Source: Streptomyces prunicolor NBRC 13075 (GTDB taxonomy: Bacteria; Actinomycetota; Actinomycetes; Streptomycetales; Streptomycetaceae). Taken from it: a stretch of DNA of 64,000 nt. Each line of letters starts with the position of its first letter. The first letter of the stretch is position 1. Under the pieces are notes generated by a model. That model saw only the letters and a program-made list of their open reading frames with translations. It searched no databases and was not told the DNA's origin. Where the stretch lies: the NCBI RefSeq assembly GCF_000367365.1, contig NZ_BARF01000055.1, positions 1-64,000 on the forward strand, read 5' to 3'. Positions 35,045 to 42,636 of the stretch are shown in pieces. The translations under genes and the position numbers were made by a program.

Positions 35045-35073
35045 ACATGTTTTAATGAAAACATATAACATGT
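35045..35073. promoter_or_regulatory. Palindromic operator candidate upstream of the HTH-methyltransferase gene
   Basis: ATGTTTT-AATG-AAAACAT (35047-35064) is a perfect 7-bp inverted repeat. Two ACATGT palindromes (35045-35050, 35068-35073) lie 23 bp apart around it. It sits 31-59 bp before the chosen GTG and could be an autoregulatory site for the HTH domain of the protein. Confidence 0.55.
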
Positions 35074-35221
35074 ATATGGACAGCTGTTCACGATTTGAAA
35101 CGTATCTTTCAGTTACTTACCGTAACACTTATTTCCAATTTCTTCAAGGCTTTCTTGGCCTATCGGAAACGTCGGAAATTCTCTTAGCTTTCGCCATGGC
35201 ATATCTTCTTCAATAAGTAAT

Positions 35222-35241
35222 TCGCGGGCCCGTGCCCGCGA
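35222..35241. terminator. Hairpin upstream of the 35262 gene
   Basis: TCGCGGGC-CCGT-GCCCGCGA, 8-bp perfect stem in otherwise AT-rich DNA, 20 bp before the ATG. It could be a terminator from upstream or a leader structure affecting translation. Confidence 0.45.
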
Positions 35242-35261
35242 GATGAAAAGGATGCCACCGT

Positions 35262-35567
35262 ATGACATCAGATAACTCGGCTGACTCCTCGGCCGCTAAA
35301 CAGAGGATGATTCCTAAGCGCACGTTTACACTCAGCCCTGGCGCTACTAAGTCCGTGGGCCTGGGGGTGTTCACCGGTGAGGCGTTGCCAGAGTACGAGG
35401 TGACTGCCGAGCCGCTATTGGATGAGTTCCTAGGTATCGCCCGTGAGGCGCCGCCGCTAGGGAATAACCGCTACCTACTGCTCTACCAGTTCCACAATTT
35501 CGGCAGCGCTCCGTACGTCGTGACCGTGCGTCGCATAAAGACAACCGACGTACATGGGACTAGGTGA
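35262..35567 (+). CDS. Small hypothetical protein, first of a two-gene unit
   Basis: This 101-residue protein starts at ATG 35262 with AAAAGGA 9 nt upstream. No motif is recognised. The N-terminus is polar (SDNSADSSAAKQR). The rest looks like a small beta-rich fold (RTFTLSPGATKSVGLGVFTG, NRYLLLYQFHNFGSAPYVVTVRR). Its stop overlaps the start of the next gene (TGATG), so the two proteins are likely functional partners. Position in the cargo region of the element suggests an accessory role. Confidence 0.6.
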   Translation: MTSDNSADSSAAKQRMIPKRTFTLSPGATKSVGLGVFTGEALPEYEVTAEPLLDEFLGIAREAPPLGNNRYLLLYQFHNFGSAPYVVTVRRIKTTDVHGTR

Positions 35568-36259
35568 TGAGCATAGTTCTATGCCCTGACACTCTGACCC
35601 TCAATACCCCTAACACTTGTGCAATATGCAGTGAAAAGAAGCGTCTTCGCTCTATGACCACGGGTCGATCCGGCCTTGATGGTCGCCGAAACTTCATATG
35701 TAGCAGTCACCTTGACGACCCCCTTGAGCTAGTCGAAGGCTGGACGAACTTTCTCGTTAGCCAGCATCAGAATGGCACGATAGGATCGCCGGAACTCACG
35801 CCTTTAATTGTGGAGCAAGGCGTATTTGTGGAGCACTGCACTACAATACCGCAACGCCGTTCACCATCGCAGCACATAGCTCGGCACTTGTACGCGCGCT
35901 GCGCAGAGGGGCCCGCGTTAGTCATTACGGACCAGCCGAAAGACTACCTCTCCGCAGTGATGAAGAAGTGGTGGCGTCTCATCTGGCGCACGAAGCAAGA
36001 GCAAGCCAGTACTCTCCTGCGGCTCCGCATTTCCGTGTTTGCCAAGCAGTGCTATGGCATGGAACGCACCACCATGCGGACGCTCTCGCAACCTCTGACA
36101 GACACAGACGTCTATTTCGCACTGCCTGAAGAAGTTTCGGCCCTTGGAGGCGTTACACAGTTCCAAACCATCTACGTCATTTCCGAACTAGACGACTCCG
36201 CCATAGCCAAACTTGCAGACGCGATGTCCGCTGGCGCTGTGCTCGTCCGCTACCAGTAG
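35567..36259 (+). CDS. Hypothetical protein with N-terminal CxxC, second of the two-gene unit
   Basis: This 230-residue protein starts at ATG 35567 or at the GTG 3 nt upstream. Its N-terminus contains CAICSEKK (about 18-25), CSSH (about 47-50) and further C/H residues that could bind zinc. The middle has a helical stretch (YLSAVMKKWWRLIWRTKQEQ) and the end TIYVISELDDSAIAKLADA. No family recognised. Because of the overlap with the 101-residue gene it is translationally coupled. Not obviously a toxin or antitoxin. Confidence 0.6.
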   Translation: MSIVLCPDTLTLNTPNTCAICSEKKRLRSMTTGRSGLDGRRNFICSSHLDDPLELVEGWTNFLVSQHQNGTIGSPELTPLIVEQGVFVEHCTTIPQRRSPSQHIARHLYARCAEGPALVITDQPKDYLSAVMKKWWRLIWRTKQEQASTLLRLRISVFAKQCYGMERTTMRTLSQPLTDTDVYFALPEEVSALGGVTQFQTIYVISELDDSAIAKLADAMSAGAVLVRYQ

Positions 36260-36394
36260 CCAGCACCAAACGGCACCCCTTTGAATCGCTTTGACAGCAC
36301 CTTCCGTCTCCCCGGACAGAGGGGTCGTCCGGTACTGGTTCGCCATGTGGTCGCCACCTGTTGACTGCCCTCTCAGATCACTACCCTTGCCGAC

Positions 36395-37213
36395 ATGGCG
36401 ACTGACAGCGTGAGCGTTCGCACCCTTGACGGCCTGCATCTGGCGGGCACCCTCGTTCGTCCCCAGGAACCCAGCACGCAAGCCGTGCTGCTCGTGCACG
36501 GCGGAGGCGTCACCCGCGAAGAGGGGGGCTTCTTCGGTCGGCTCGCAACTGGCCTTGCTCAGGCGGGTATTGCCTCGCTGCGCTTCGACTTGCGTGGACA
36601 TGGCGAGAGTGAAGGACGGCAGGAGGAGCTAACGCTCTCCACGATCCTTAACGACATTCGCGTCATGCTCGCGCACGTCCGTAAGGCCACCGGAGCCGAA
36701 GAAGTCACTTTGCTCGGTGCCAGCTTCGGCGGTGGTATCTGCGCCTACTACGCCGCGAAGCATCCTGAAGACGTTTCGCGGCTCGTGCTGTTCAACCCCC
36801 AACTCAACTACAAGCGGCGGACTATCGACAGCCGGGAATATTGGACGGACGACGTCATCAGCGAAGAGGCGGCGGCCGAACTCACCGAGCGCGGCGCGCT
36901 CCAGTTCACGCCGACCCTTCGCCACGGACGCCCGATGCTCAATGAGGTGTTCTGGCTCAAGCCGCACGAAGCACTCGGGGAGGTACAGGCTCCGACCCTC
37001 ATCGTGCACGGCACGGCTGACACCCTGGTGCCGTTCGAGTCGTCCCGAGACGCCGTGCCACGCTTCACGGCACCGGTGCAGCTTGTTCCCGTGGACGGCT
37101 CACAGCACGGCTTTGCCGTCCACGATGACCCGCAGTACCTCAATCCCCAGAGCCAGGAGTATCAGGCCTTCGTCATCCGCACTGTGACGGACTGGCTCAC
37201 CGCTACGCCGTAA
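36395..37213 (+). CDS. Alpha/beta hydrolase (dienelactone hydrolase/serine esterase type)
   Basis: This 272-residue cytoplasmic hydrolase has the full catalytic set: oxyanion region LVHGGG (about 33-38), nucleophile elbow GASFGGG (about 108-114), acid in VHGTADTLVP (about 205-214) and His in DGSQHGF (about 235-241). The substrate is unknown. A TTGACT at 36361 and TACCCT at 36382 (15-bp spacing, weak) lie right upstream, so the mRNA may be leaderless. The 3' end overlaps the convergent XRE-regulator gene by 11 bp. Confidence 0.85.
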   Translation: MATDSVSVRTLDGLHLAGTLVRPQEPSTQAVLLVHGGGVTREEGGFFGRLATGLAQAGIASLRFDLRGHGESEGRQEELTLSTILNDIRVMLAHVRKATGAEEVTLLGASFGGGICAYYAAKHPEDVSRLVLFNPQLNYKRRTIDSREYWTDDVISEEAAAELTERGALQFTPTLRHGRPMLNEVFWLKPHEALGEVQAPTLIVHGTADTLVPFESSRDAVPRFTAPVQLVPVDGSQHGFAVHDDPQYLNPQSQEYQAFVIRTVTDWLTATP

Positions 37214-38804
37214 GAGACTCGCGGAATTCTCGGACGGCGGGCCGGCTACGCCAGCGGTCAAGGGTCTGAAGGACTTCACCAAGGACGCGCACCGTGCGCT
37301 CGGACTTCACCTCGTGCGCCACTACTGCTGACGCCGTGCCAATCTTCGCCGCTTCGTCCGGTTCGCCACTGAGCGCCAGGGCGGCGGCCCGCCGTGCGTT
37401 GAAGAACCCCGTATCACGGTGGGACAGCGTCCCGGTGCTCATCACGTCACTGAACAGATCAGCCGAGAGACTCGGCTTGCCAGCTTCGGTATAGGTAATG
37501 GCGTCCCGAAGCAGTCGGGTGTGCCGGTTGAAGTACGCCCCGAGGGCATCGGGCTTGTCCTCGGGAGCGTTGGTCAGCAACGTCTCGGCGTCGGCCAACT
37601 GGCCGCGAACGATGTCGAGCGGATCGCCGAGCATGGCTCGTCCCAAGGCTTCTTGCTGCGTCACCTCTGCTCGTACCCGCGCCGGCAGCTGCCACCGATC
37701 GTGTCCGGCGGCCTGGGCGAGCGTCAGCATCCGAAGCGCATCCCGGTCGTCGTACGCCATCTGCGATTTCTTCAGCAGCACGTACCCCTGCATGGCTGCG
37801 TTGTCGGCTTCCTGCGCCCACTCCATCGCGCGGTCGTACCAGAACACGGCCGCTTGCGGCTGCTGGATATCCCGGTACAACCAACCGGCGAACTCGGCAC
37901 CGTCCGCCCCCAGGGCGAGGAGTTCACGGCGAACACTCGGCTTCACGTCCCGCGCTTGGCTCTCGATCGCGCCGAGCAAACCGAGCATGACCGGCAACGT
38001 CTTCTTGGGGCCAAGCGCACCGTCGTCGCGCTTGGCCTTTTCAAGTACGCGGCGGAAGTAGTCAACGACCGGGCCGTCGAGGTAGCGGTGCGCATCGTCA
38101 AGGGCGTGCGCGACGTGCTGAAGCTCGTCCAGCCCCAGACCGGGCAGTGCTACCGCAGCGATCCCACCTTTGAGGAGGTCGCGGCGATTCAGTGGACTCA
38201 TCGGATCTCGCTCTGCGGCTTGGGTGGCGGACACGTCCGCCGAGGAACCAACCAAGCTGCCCAACCCGCTCGCTGCGATCGTCTCAGCGTCTACGGGAAC
38301 GAGTACGGCGCGGCCGTTGATAACGACCGGCAACAGCCCACCGGCCTGCGTCGTCTCCGGCGCTTCCTCGGGCCGTTTCGCTACAGGGGTCGCCTCGGTA
38401 GAGGCTGTGTCCTTGCGGGCGGGCAACTTGAACCACAGTAAGTCTGCCGGAATTCGGAGGCTATGCGCCCATCTCATGAGCTTGCCGAGATCCTGCGGCG
38501 GCTTGCCGCTCTCGATCCGGCTTAGCTGAGCCTGGTTCAGGTCGAGCCACGTGGCCATGGCCTCTTGGGAGAGCGCTCGTTCGTGCCACGGGTGCGTGCG
38601 GTAGGCGTAGAACACCTGCCCCATGTGCCAACTGGCGAACGCTTCGGCCATGGTGGTGTGTTGCCAGAACGTCGAGGGCACGGCGGGCGGATAGGCGACC
38701 GCCAGGGTTCGCTCCTTGCGCACGCACACCGAGCACCGACCTGCATGGTTGTCACGAGCCAGCCGCGTTCCACAAGCGCAGTGTCGTACGTGCCGCTGTG
38801 CCAT
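37203..38804 (-). CDS. XRE-family regulator with zinc-type N-terminus and TPR-like C-terminal region
   Basis: This 533-residue protein has Cys pairs at the N-terminus (CACGTR, CSVCVRK, about 8-30), then a helix-turn-helix (LSQEAMATWLDLNQAQLSRI, about 78-97) and a long region of alpha-helical repeats from about 200 that resemble TPRs (ERAxxWAQEADNAAMQGYVLL-like units). Similar Streptomyces regulators pair with small ATP-binding proteins, as here with the divergent 38909 gene. ATG 38804 has GGAG 8 nt upstream. It probably controls nearby genes in response to a ligand or partner, which is inference. Confidence 0.8.
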   Translation of the reverse strand: MAQRHVRHCACGTRLARDNHAGRCSVCVRKERTLAVAYPPAVPSTFWQHTTMAEAFASWHMGQVFYAYRTHPWHERALSQEAMATWLDLNQAQLSRIESGKPPQDLGKLMRWAHSLRIPADLLWFKLPARKDTASTEATPVAKRPEEAPETTQAGGLLPVVINGRAVLVPVDAETIAASGLGSLVGSSADVSATQAAERDPMSPLNRRDLLKGGIAAVALPGLGLDELQHVAHALDDAHRYLDGPVVDYFRRVLEKAKRDDGALGPKKTLPVMLGLLGAIESQARDVKPSVRRELLALGADGAEFAGWLYRDIQQPQAAVFWYDRAMEWAQEADNAAMQGYVLLKKSQMAYDDRDALRMLTLAQAAGHDRWQLPARVRAEVTQQEALGRAMLGDPLDIVRGQLADAETLLTNAPEDKPDALGAYFNRHTRLLRDAITYTEAGKPSLSADLFSDVMSTGTLSHRDTGFFNARRAAALALSGEPDEAAKIGTASAVVAHEVKSERTVRVLGEVLQTLDRWRSRPAVREFRESLTA

Positions 38805-38908
38805 GTGCCGCACTCCGTAAGGGCCTTGCCGGTTATGCCTGGTAGCCAAGCCTACGGACTCTAGGCCGCCGGGGTAGCCCTGTCTATGCGGGCCATACAT
38901 ACCCGGCT

Positions 38909-39415
38909 ATGCGGTGGCGCCATGACGCCCCGGAGGCCACAAACCCCATGCTCCTAGCGGTGCTTACCCCCACCAGCAAACCGCAAGGGAGTGCCGACAT
39001 GCCCCCGGAACACTTCGTCAGCCGACTGGAGCTCGCCGCCCAGAAAGACGCGGTGCGCTGGGCGAGACGGCACGCCAATGACGTGCTGAGCGCCTGGCGC
39101 GTTTCCTCCGACCACACCGAGACGACCGCCCTGATTGTCTCTGAGCTGGTTACGAACGCCGTGCAGCACGTCATCAAAGTTAGGCCGGCCACCAGGCCCG
39201 TTCGGTTGGCGTTGACGTTGCGGCACCGCGGTACGCACCTGATCGTGGAGGTAGCCGACCCGGATGTTCGGCCGCCGCTGCTACAGGGGGCGGTAGCGCC
39301 AACCGCAGAGAGCGGTCGAGGGCTGCTCATCGTGGAAAGCGTCTCAAAAGAGTGGGGCTATTACTTCCCACCGACGGGCGGCAAAGTCGTTTGGTGCTCG
39401 CTCGCGCTGGACTAG
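38909..39415 (+). CDS. RsbW-like anti-sigma/serine-kinase ATP-binding protein
   Basis: This 168-residue HATPase_c protein has the N box (LIVSELVTNAVQH, about 75-87), G1 (VEVADPDVRPP, about 113-123) and G2 (SGRGLLIVESVSKEWGY, about 135-151) of GHKL ATPases. It is of the stand-alone type common in Streptomyces. It may bind a regulator or kinase partner, and the divergent XRE protein is the obvious candidate. Internal ATGs at about 38948 and 39000 could also be the start, since the first 30 residues are outside the domain. Confidence 0.8.
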   Translation: MRWRHDAPEATNPMLLAVLTPTSKPQGSADMPPEHFVSRLELAAQKDAVRWARRHANDVLSAWRVSSDHTETTALIVSELVTNAVQHVIKVRPATRPVRLALTLRHRGTHLIVEVADPDVRPPLLQGAVAPTAESGRGLLIVESVSKEWGYYFPPTGGKVVWCSLALD

Positions 39416-39500
39416 CAACACATAGAACCAAGCCCATGGCGACCGATTCGGGCTAAGGGTCGCGCCTCTCAAAGTCTCGTCCAGCTACCGGAGTTCCCTC

Positions 39501-39821
39501 ATGCCTGCTCCCGAGTTAGAGCCAGCTTTCGGGTACTTACGCATACACGATGCTTCGAGCGAAGAAGTAGCGTTGCTGGAAAAGCAGTTGCCCGATTACG
39601 CCAAGGCGCACGACCTCAACTTGCGGCAGATCTACCGTGAGCGCCATCGAGTGCTCCGTGTTGCGGGCCTCGCTGATTGGCTTCTGGACGGTGGTGCGCA
39701 GCACCTCATCGTGCCGTCAATGGATCACGTGAGTGAACACCCCATCGCACGGCTGGTGTTCTATGAGGCTGTGTGCCTCGACGCGCGCGCTGAAGTACAC
39801 GAAGCGTGCCCGGCGCCGTGA
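39501..39821 (+). CDS. Resolvase-N-terminal-like small protein without catalytic serine
   Basis: This 106-residue protein has the fold pattern of the N-terminal resolvase domain (FGYLRIHDASSEEVALLEKQ, then YAKAHDLNLRQIYRE, then WLLDGGAQHLIVPSMDHVSE). The usual catalytic serine after YLR is replaced (IHDASS), and the DNA-binding part is missing. It is probably not an active recombinase. Such proteins are widespread in Streptomyces next to XRE/ATPase pairs. It may bind another protein. No stop or frameshift is seen in it. Confidence 0.65.
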   Translation: MPAPELEPAFGYLRIHDASSEEVALLEKQLPDYAKAHDLNLRQIYRERHRVLRVAGLADWLLDGGAQHLIVPSMDHVSEHPIARLVFYEAVCLDARAEVHEACPAP

Positions 39822-39927
39822 TCTGGTTCTATGGTTCATGTTTTCGCTGTGGGGCGATCGGTATACTAGGGCGCTTGCTAAAAACAGCGGGCGCGTTTTC
39901 AGCGCCGGAGAAGAAAACACGCAAGTA

Positions 39928-39956
39928 TTGACTTTTCGATCTTGATAGTTCATAAT
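39928..39956 (+). promoter_or_regulatory. Vegetative-type promoter, near leaderless
   Basis: TTGACT (39928-39933), 17-bp spacer, CATAAT (39951-39956). The expected start of transcription near 39963 would leave only about 6 nt before the ATG at 39970. Confidence 0.65.
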
Positions 39957-39969
39957 ATAAAGCTGATTT

Positions 39970-40509
39970 ATGGAACAGCCGCATAACGCAACACCAGAGC
40001 CGTTCGAGGCACCCGAAGCACTCCTTATTACAGGTGACGCTTTGCGTGACATGACGCCAGACCGTCTGGAGACCATTTCCCAGATGCTTGGTGGCCTCGG
40101 TTTGCGCATGACGGCCATTGCCGATCTGGAAAGCCTGAGCACACCAGAGGAGGAACCAGAGCCCGTACCAGTTAGCAAAGCCGATTTTCTGCGGTTCGCC
40201 GAAGAGACCGGCCGCACACCGCGACTTGCCACAATGGCATGGGTCATGGTTGACGCAACCGAGAGACTCGGCAACGAGTGGGCGAGGAGACTTACAGACA
40301 GGGGACCAGAAACGCTTCCAGCGTTGTCCTTCTCATATGACGAACAAGGAGCCCGTCAGGTCGACTTGCGCACGGTGAGCGAGCGGATAAAAGCTAGCGC
40401 TAGGAGTGGAGGTGCATGGACAAGCCCCGGCGATGCCAAGATCAGTTTCCTCGGTGCAATATGTGGAGCAAAAATCGCACTATCCAGCGACAAGCTAGAG
40501 GAAAAGTAA
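39970..40509 (+). CDS. Hypothetical protein, element-borne
   Basis: This 179-residue cytoplasmic protein has no recognised motif. The N-terminal part is Pro/Glu-rich. The middle has helical segments (LRDMTPDRLETISQMLGGLGL; FLRFAEETGRTPRLATMAWVMVD), and the C-terminus is basic then helical. It has its own sigma-70-like promoter and a terminator, so it is monocistronic. The lack of a Shine-Dalgarno sequence agrees with near-leaderless translation. It faces the tail-anchored protein gene. Confidence 0.65.
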   Translation: MEQPHNATPEPFEAPEALLITGDALRDMTPDRLETISQMLGGLGLRMTAIADLESLSTPEEEPEPVPVSKADFLRFAEETGRTPRLATMAWVMVDATERLGNEWARRLTDRGPETLPALSFSYDEQGARQVDLRTVSERIKASARSGGAWTSPGDAKISFLGAICGAKIALSSDKLEEK

Positions 40510-40525
40510 CACCGCACACCCACAC

Positions 40526-40554
40526 GGCCTCGCTAAACGCGGGGCCTCTTTTTT
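40526..40554. terminator. Rho-independent terminator, bidirectional
   Basis: GGCCTCGC/GCGGGGCC stem with one mismatch and a 5-nt loop, followed by TCTTTTTT on the plus strand. It separates the convergent 39970 and 40560 genes. Confidence 0.85.
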
Positions 40555-40559
40555 GATGC

Positions 40560-41507
40560 CTACCTAAGCCATTGCGGCAAGGAGTCAGTCAAGTAGAAGA
40601 ACAGAGAGCCACCAAACACCGTAGCAAGAACGGCTGCAATTACCGAATTTCGCACCCGCTCATTTTTTCGCTTCTCGTCACGACGTTGCTGTTGCCTTAA
40701 GAACTTCTCGCGTGCCAGTTGTCGTTTTCGCTGGTCTGGCGTCGGGCGTCGTCGGCCTTTGGCCTTTCCCGGACCCACGACAGTAGGTACGACGTCCTCA
40801 TCGTCGGTAGCTCGTACCCTCTCCTTCTGCGCCTCCTTCTTGACTCGTTCCTTCTGCTTCTTAGCTTCTTTTTTGGTGCGCTCTGCTTCTACACGTTCTT
40901 TCTCAGCTATCTGCTTGATACGTTCGGCTTCTAGGCGCTCTTGCTCACCCCTCTCTTTGATACGCTCAGCTTTGATGCGTTCGTTCTCTTTCTCAATCTC
41001 GCGCACGATGAACACGGCAAGGTAGGCCGCGAAGTCCGCGAACTCTTTACGTCTTCGGTGAGCGAAAATATTTGCGTGCTCATCTCCGAATCCCAGCTTT
41101 CCCTGTAGAGACTCCACTTGCGTTTTGGGGCTTATCGGAACCTCGGGGTCATCAGGATCGAAGAAGAGTTCACGTACAAACGCCGCACCTTGTGCGTTCT
41201 GCTTCTGCTCGCCGTACTGATTGAGTACTTCCCACAGCAGGCATCTCAGTTTTTCCGGGCGGTCCGCTCGCTCTTGATCATTGAGGTTGGCATAGAGATC
41301 AGCCATGGAGTCCAAGACCGGGGTCTTAACTGGTCGCTGGTTGTGTGAACTGAAGTCGATTCTCCAGATGCTTCGCTGCCGAATACGGGGCAACTCCCTA
41401 GCGGCGATCTCCTTCAGATCTCCGGCGGCAAAGGTGACCTCTGGCCACAGCTCCTCGGGCCACCACTCATGAGGCCAAGGATCTTCAGGCGTGACATTTG
41501 CCCCCAT
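40560..41507 (-). CDS. Hypothetical coiled-coil protein with C-terminal membrane anchor
   Basis: This 315-residue protein starts at ATG 41507 with AGGGGG 4 nt upstream. The N-terminus is Trp-rich (WPHEWWPEELWPEV). From about 165 to 235 it is almost only charged residues (KENERIKAERIKERGEQERL type), a long coiled coil, followed by a basic stretch. A single hydrophobic segment near the C-terminus (VIAAVLATVFGGSLFFYL, about 288-305) suggests a tail anchor. No catalytic motif. Role unknown, perhaps a membrane-attached element protein. Confidence 0.65.
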   Translation of the reverse strand: MGANVTPEDPWPHEWWPEELWPEVTFAAGDLKEIAARELPRIRQRSIWRIDFSSHNQRPVKTPVLDSMADLYANLNDQERADRPEKLRCLLWEVLNQYGEQKQNAQGAAFVRELFFDPDDPEVPISPKTQVESLQGKLGFGDEHANIFAHRRRKEFADFAAYLAVFIVREIEKENERIKAERIKERGEQERLEAERIKQIAEKERVEAERTKKEAKKQKERVKKEAQKERVRATDDEDVVPTVVGPGKAKGRRRPTPDQRKRQLAREKFLRQQQRRDEKRKNERVRNSVIAAVLATVFGGSLFFYLTDSLPQWLR

Positions 41508-41709
41508 TCATCCCCCTGGCATGTCCAGCATTCGTGATCTTGACGATGTTCAACGATTTTCCCCGGTCTTCGAGCCATCATGCACGGTTTTCGCGCTGGA
41601 ACTTGCACGGCCCTCGTACGGACTTCGGGCAGCAGCCTGCTGCAACGTGGTGCCCATCAGCCGCTCCCACCAGGGGAGTTGGCGGCAACTACCCGAGAGG
41701 AGCACTGCG

Positions 41710-41868
41710 TTGCTCGCACTGTTCATCGTCCTGGCGCTCGTCGAGCTGGTCATGGCCTGCCGCATGTGGTTCACGCTCCTGGCCCTCCAGCAGCAGCACC
41801 GCAGGCACGGCGTCCGGCTGCTGACCGTCGAGGACAAAGTCAAGTCGCTGCGTAAAGCACGCACATGA
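41710..41868 (+). CDS. Small membrane protein, first of four overlapping genes
   Basis: This 52-residue protein starts at TTG 41710, chosen because GAGAGGAG lies 7 nt upstream. The open frame to 41491 overlaps the divergent gene and has no such site. It has one membrane helix (LFIVLALVELVMACRMWFTLL), then a basic tail. Its stop overlaps the next start (ATGA). The set of tiny genes stands just before the transfer genes of the element and may help conjugation, by analogy with the small spread (Spd) proteins of Streptomyces plasmids. Confidence 0.6.
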   Translation: MLALFIVLALVELVMACRMWFTLLALQQQHRRHGVRLLTVEDKVKSLRKART

Positions 41869-42011
41869 CGACGCATGACCTCGCAGCGCTGGCCTTGCTG
41901 GTCGCCGCCTACTACGGCGGCCGGGTTCGGCAGTGGTGGCGTGCCCGAGGAGAGCGCAAGACAGCCGGTGCCATGGTGCACATCGTCCGCAAGATCAAGG
42001 AGAAAGAATAG
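41865..42011 (+). CDS. Small membrane protein, second of four overlapping genes
   Basis: This 48-residue protein (MTTHDLAALALLVAAYYGG then a basic, Arg-rich segment and KIKEKE) starts 4 bp inside the previous gene (ATGA) and ends one base into the next GTG. It has one N-terminal hydrophobic stretch. No family recognised. The tight overlap with both neighbours on the same strand makes it likely to be real despite its size. Confidence 0.6.
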   Translation: MTTHDLAALALLVAAYYGGRVRQWWRARGERKTAGAMVHIVRKIKEKE

Positions 42012-42226
42012 TGACCGCTGCACAAACGGCCGTTGTCGTCCCGCTGGAACTGCTGAAGTCCAAGACCATCACGGTGCTCGTGGACTCGTTCCAAGCGGCG
42101 TTCACGGCCACCTACGACGAGGAACGCGCCCGCAAGGAACGGGCCAAGGGCCGGCTGCTGGCCGAGCTCGGGTCTAGCGACCCGTTCGCCAACTCCACGG
42201 CATACGAGGAGTACGGCCCCCAGTGA
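42011..42226 (+). CDS. Small hydrophilic protein, third of four overlapping genes
   Basis: This 71-residue protein starts at GTG 42011, which shares its first G with the preceding TAG stop. It has a short apolar part (AVVVPLELLKSKTITVLVDSF), then a charged helix (TYDEERARKERAKGRLL) and an acidic end. It is soluble. Its stop overlaps the next GTG by 4 bp. A structural or adaptor role with the small membrane proteins around it is likely, but unknown. Confidence 0.6.
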   Translation: MTAAQTAVVVPLELLKSKTITVLVDSFQAAFTATYDEERARKERAKGRLLAELGSSDPFANSTAYEEYGPQ

Positions 42227-42408
42227 ACACCGGACAGGGGTGGGAGAAACGAGCGCTGCACGCGCTCGTTCTTCTCCTGGCAGTCGCCTATGGCATTCGT
42301 TGGGCGTACGAGCTGGTACGGCCGGTCGTGCCGTTCATCATCGGCGGAGCCGTCGTGGTTGCGCTGGTTTGGGCCGTCCTGGAAATTCGCCAACGACGGC
42401 GCTGGTAA
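42223..42408 (+). CDS. Small two-helix membrane protein, last of four overlapping genes
   Basis: This 61-residue protein starts at GTG 42223 (GTGA overlap). It has two hydrophobic segments (HALVLLLAVAYGIRWAYELV, then VVPFIIGGAVVVALVWAVL) and ends with a basic EIRQRRRW. No motif. It closes the small-gene unit, and about 230 bp of noncoding DNA follow. Confidence 0.6.
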   Translation: MNTGQGWEKRALHALVLLLAVAYGIRWAYELVRPVVPFIIGGAVVVALVWAVLEIRQRRRW

Positions 42409-42636
42409 CACCCGTTCGGGCAGGTGTTGATGCACATAACACAACGCTTTTCTCACTGTCCAGCTCGTGCGCGAAATGAGCGTTCCAACAACCTGAGCAA
42501 CCTGTGTGTTCGCTTGAATTTTCGGACGATTATTCGAGCGAGCAAATGATTTTCAAGCTTGTTGGAATGTTCTACATGTATAACTACTTCCGGCGGATAA
42601 AAGCTGGAGGTCCAAGAAAGGAGGGTAACAAAGCAC
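42409..42636. other. Noncoding region with nested inverted repeats; candidate origin of transfer or control region
   Basis: No gene is seen. An outer perfect 9-bp inverted repeat (TTCCAACAA at 42483-42491, TTGTTGGAA at 42559-42567) encloses a hairpin with 10-bp arms and one mismatch (TCGCTTGAAT at 42510-42519, ATTCGAGCGA at 42532-42541). It lies between the small membrane-protein genes and the transfer/methylase genes. A GGAGG ribosome-binding site stands at its right end. Confidence 0.45.

Noticed and set aside
39501..39821. An active small serine recombinase
   Set aside because: The catalytic serine region is not kept and the DNA-binding domain is missing.
41491..41709. An earlier start for the first small membrane protein
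   Set aside because: It would overlap the divergent gene start and has no ribosome-binding site. TTG 41710 has GAGAGGAG.
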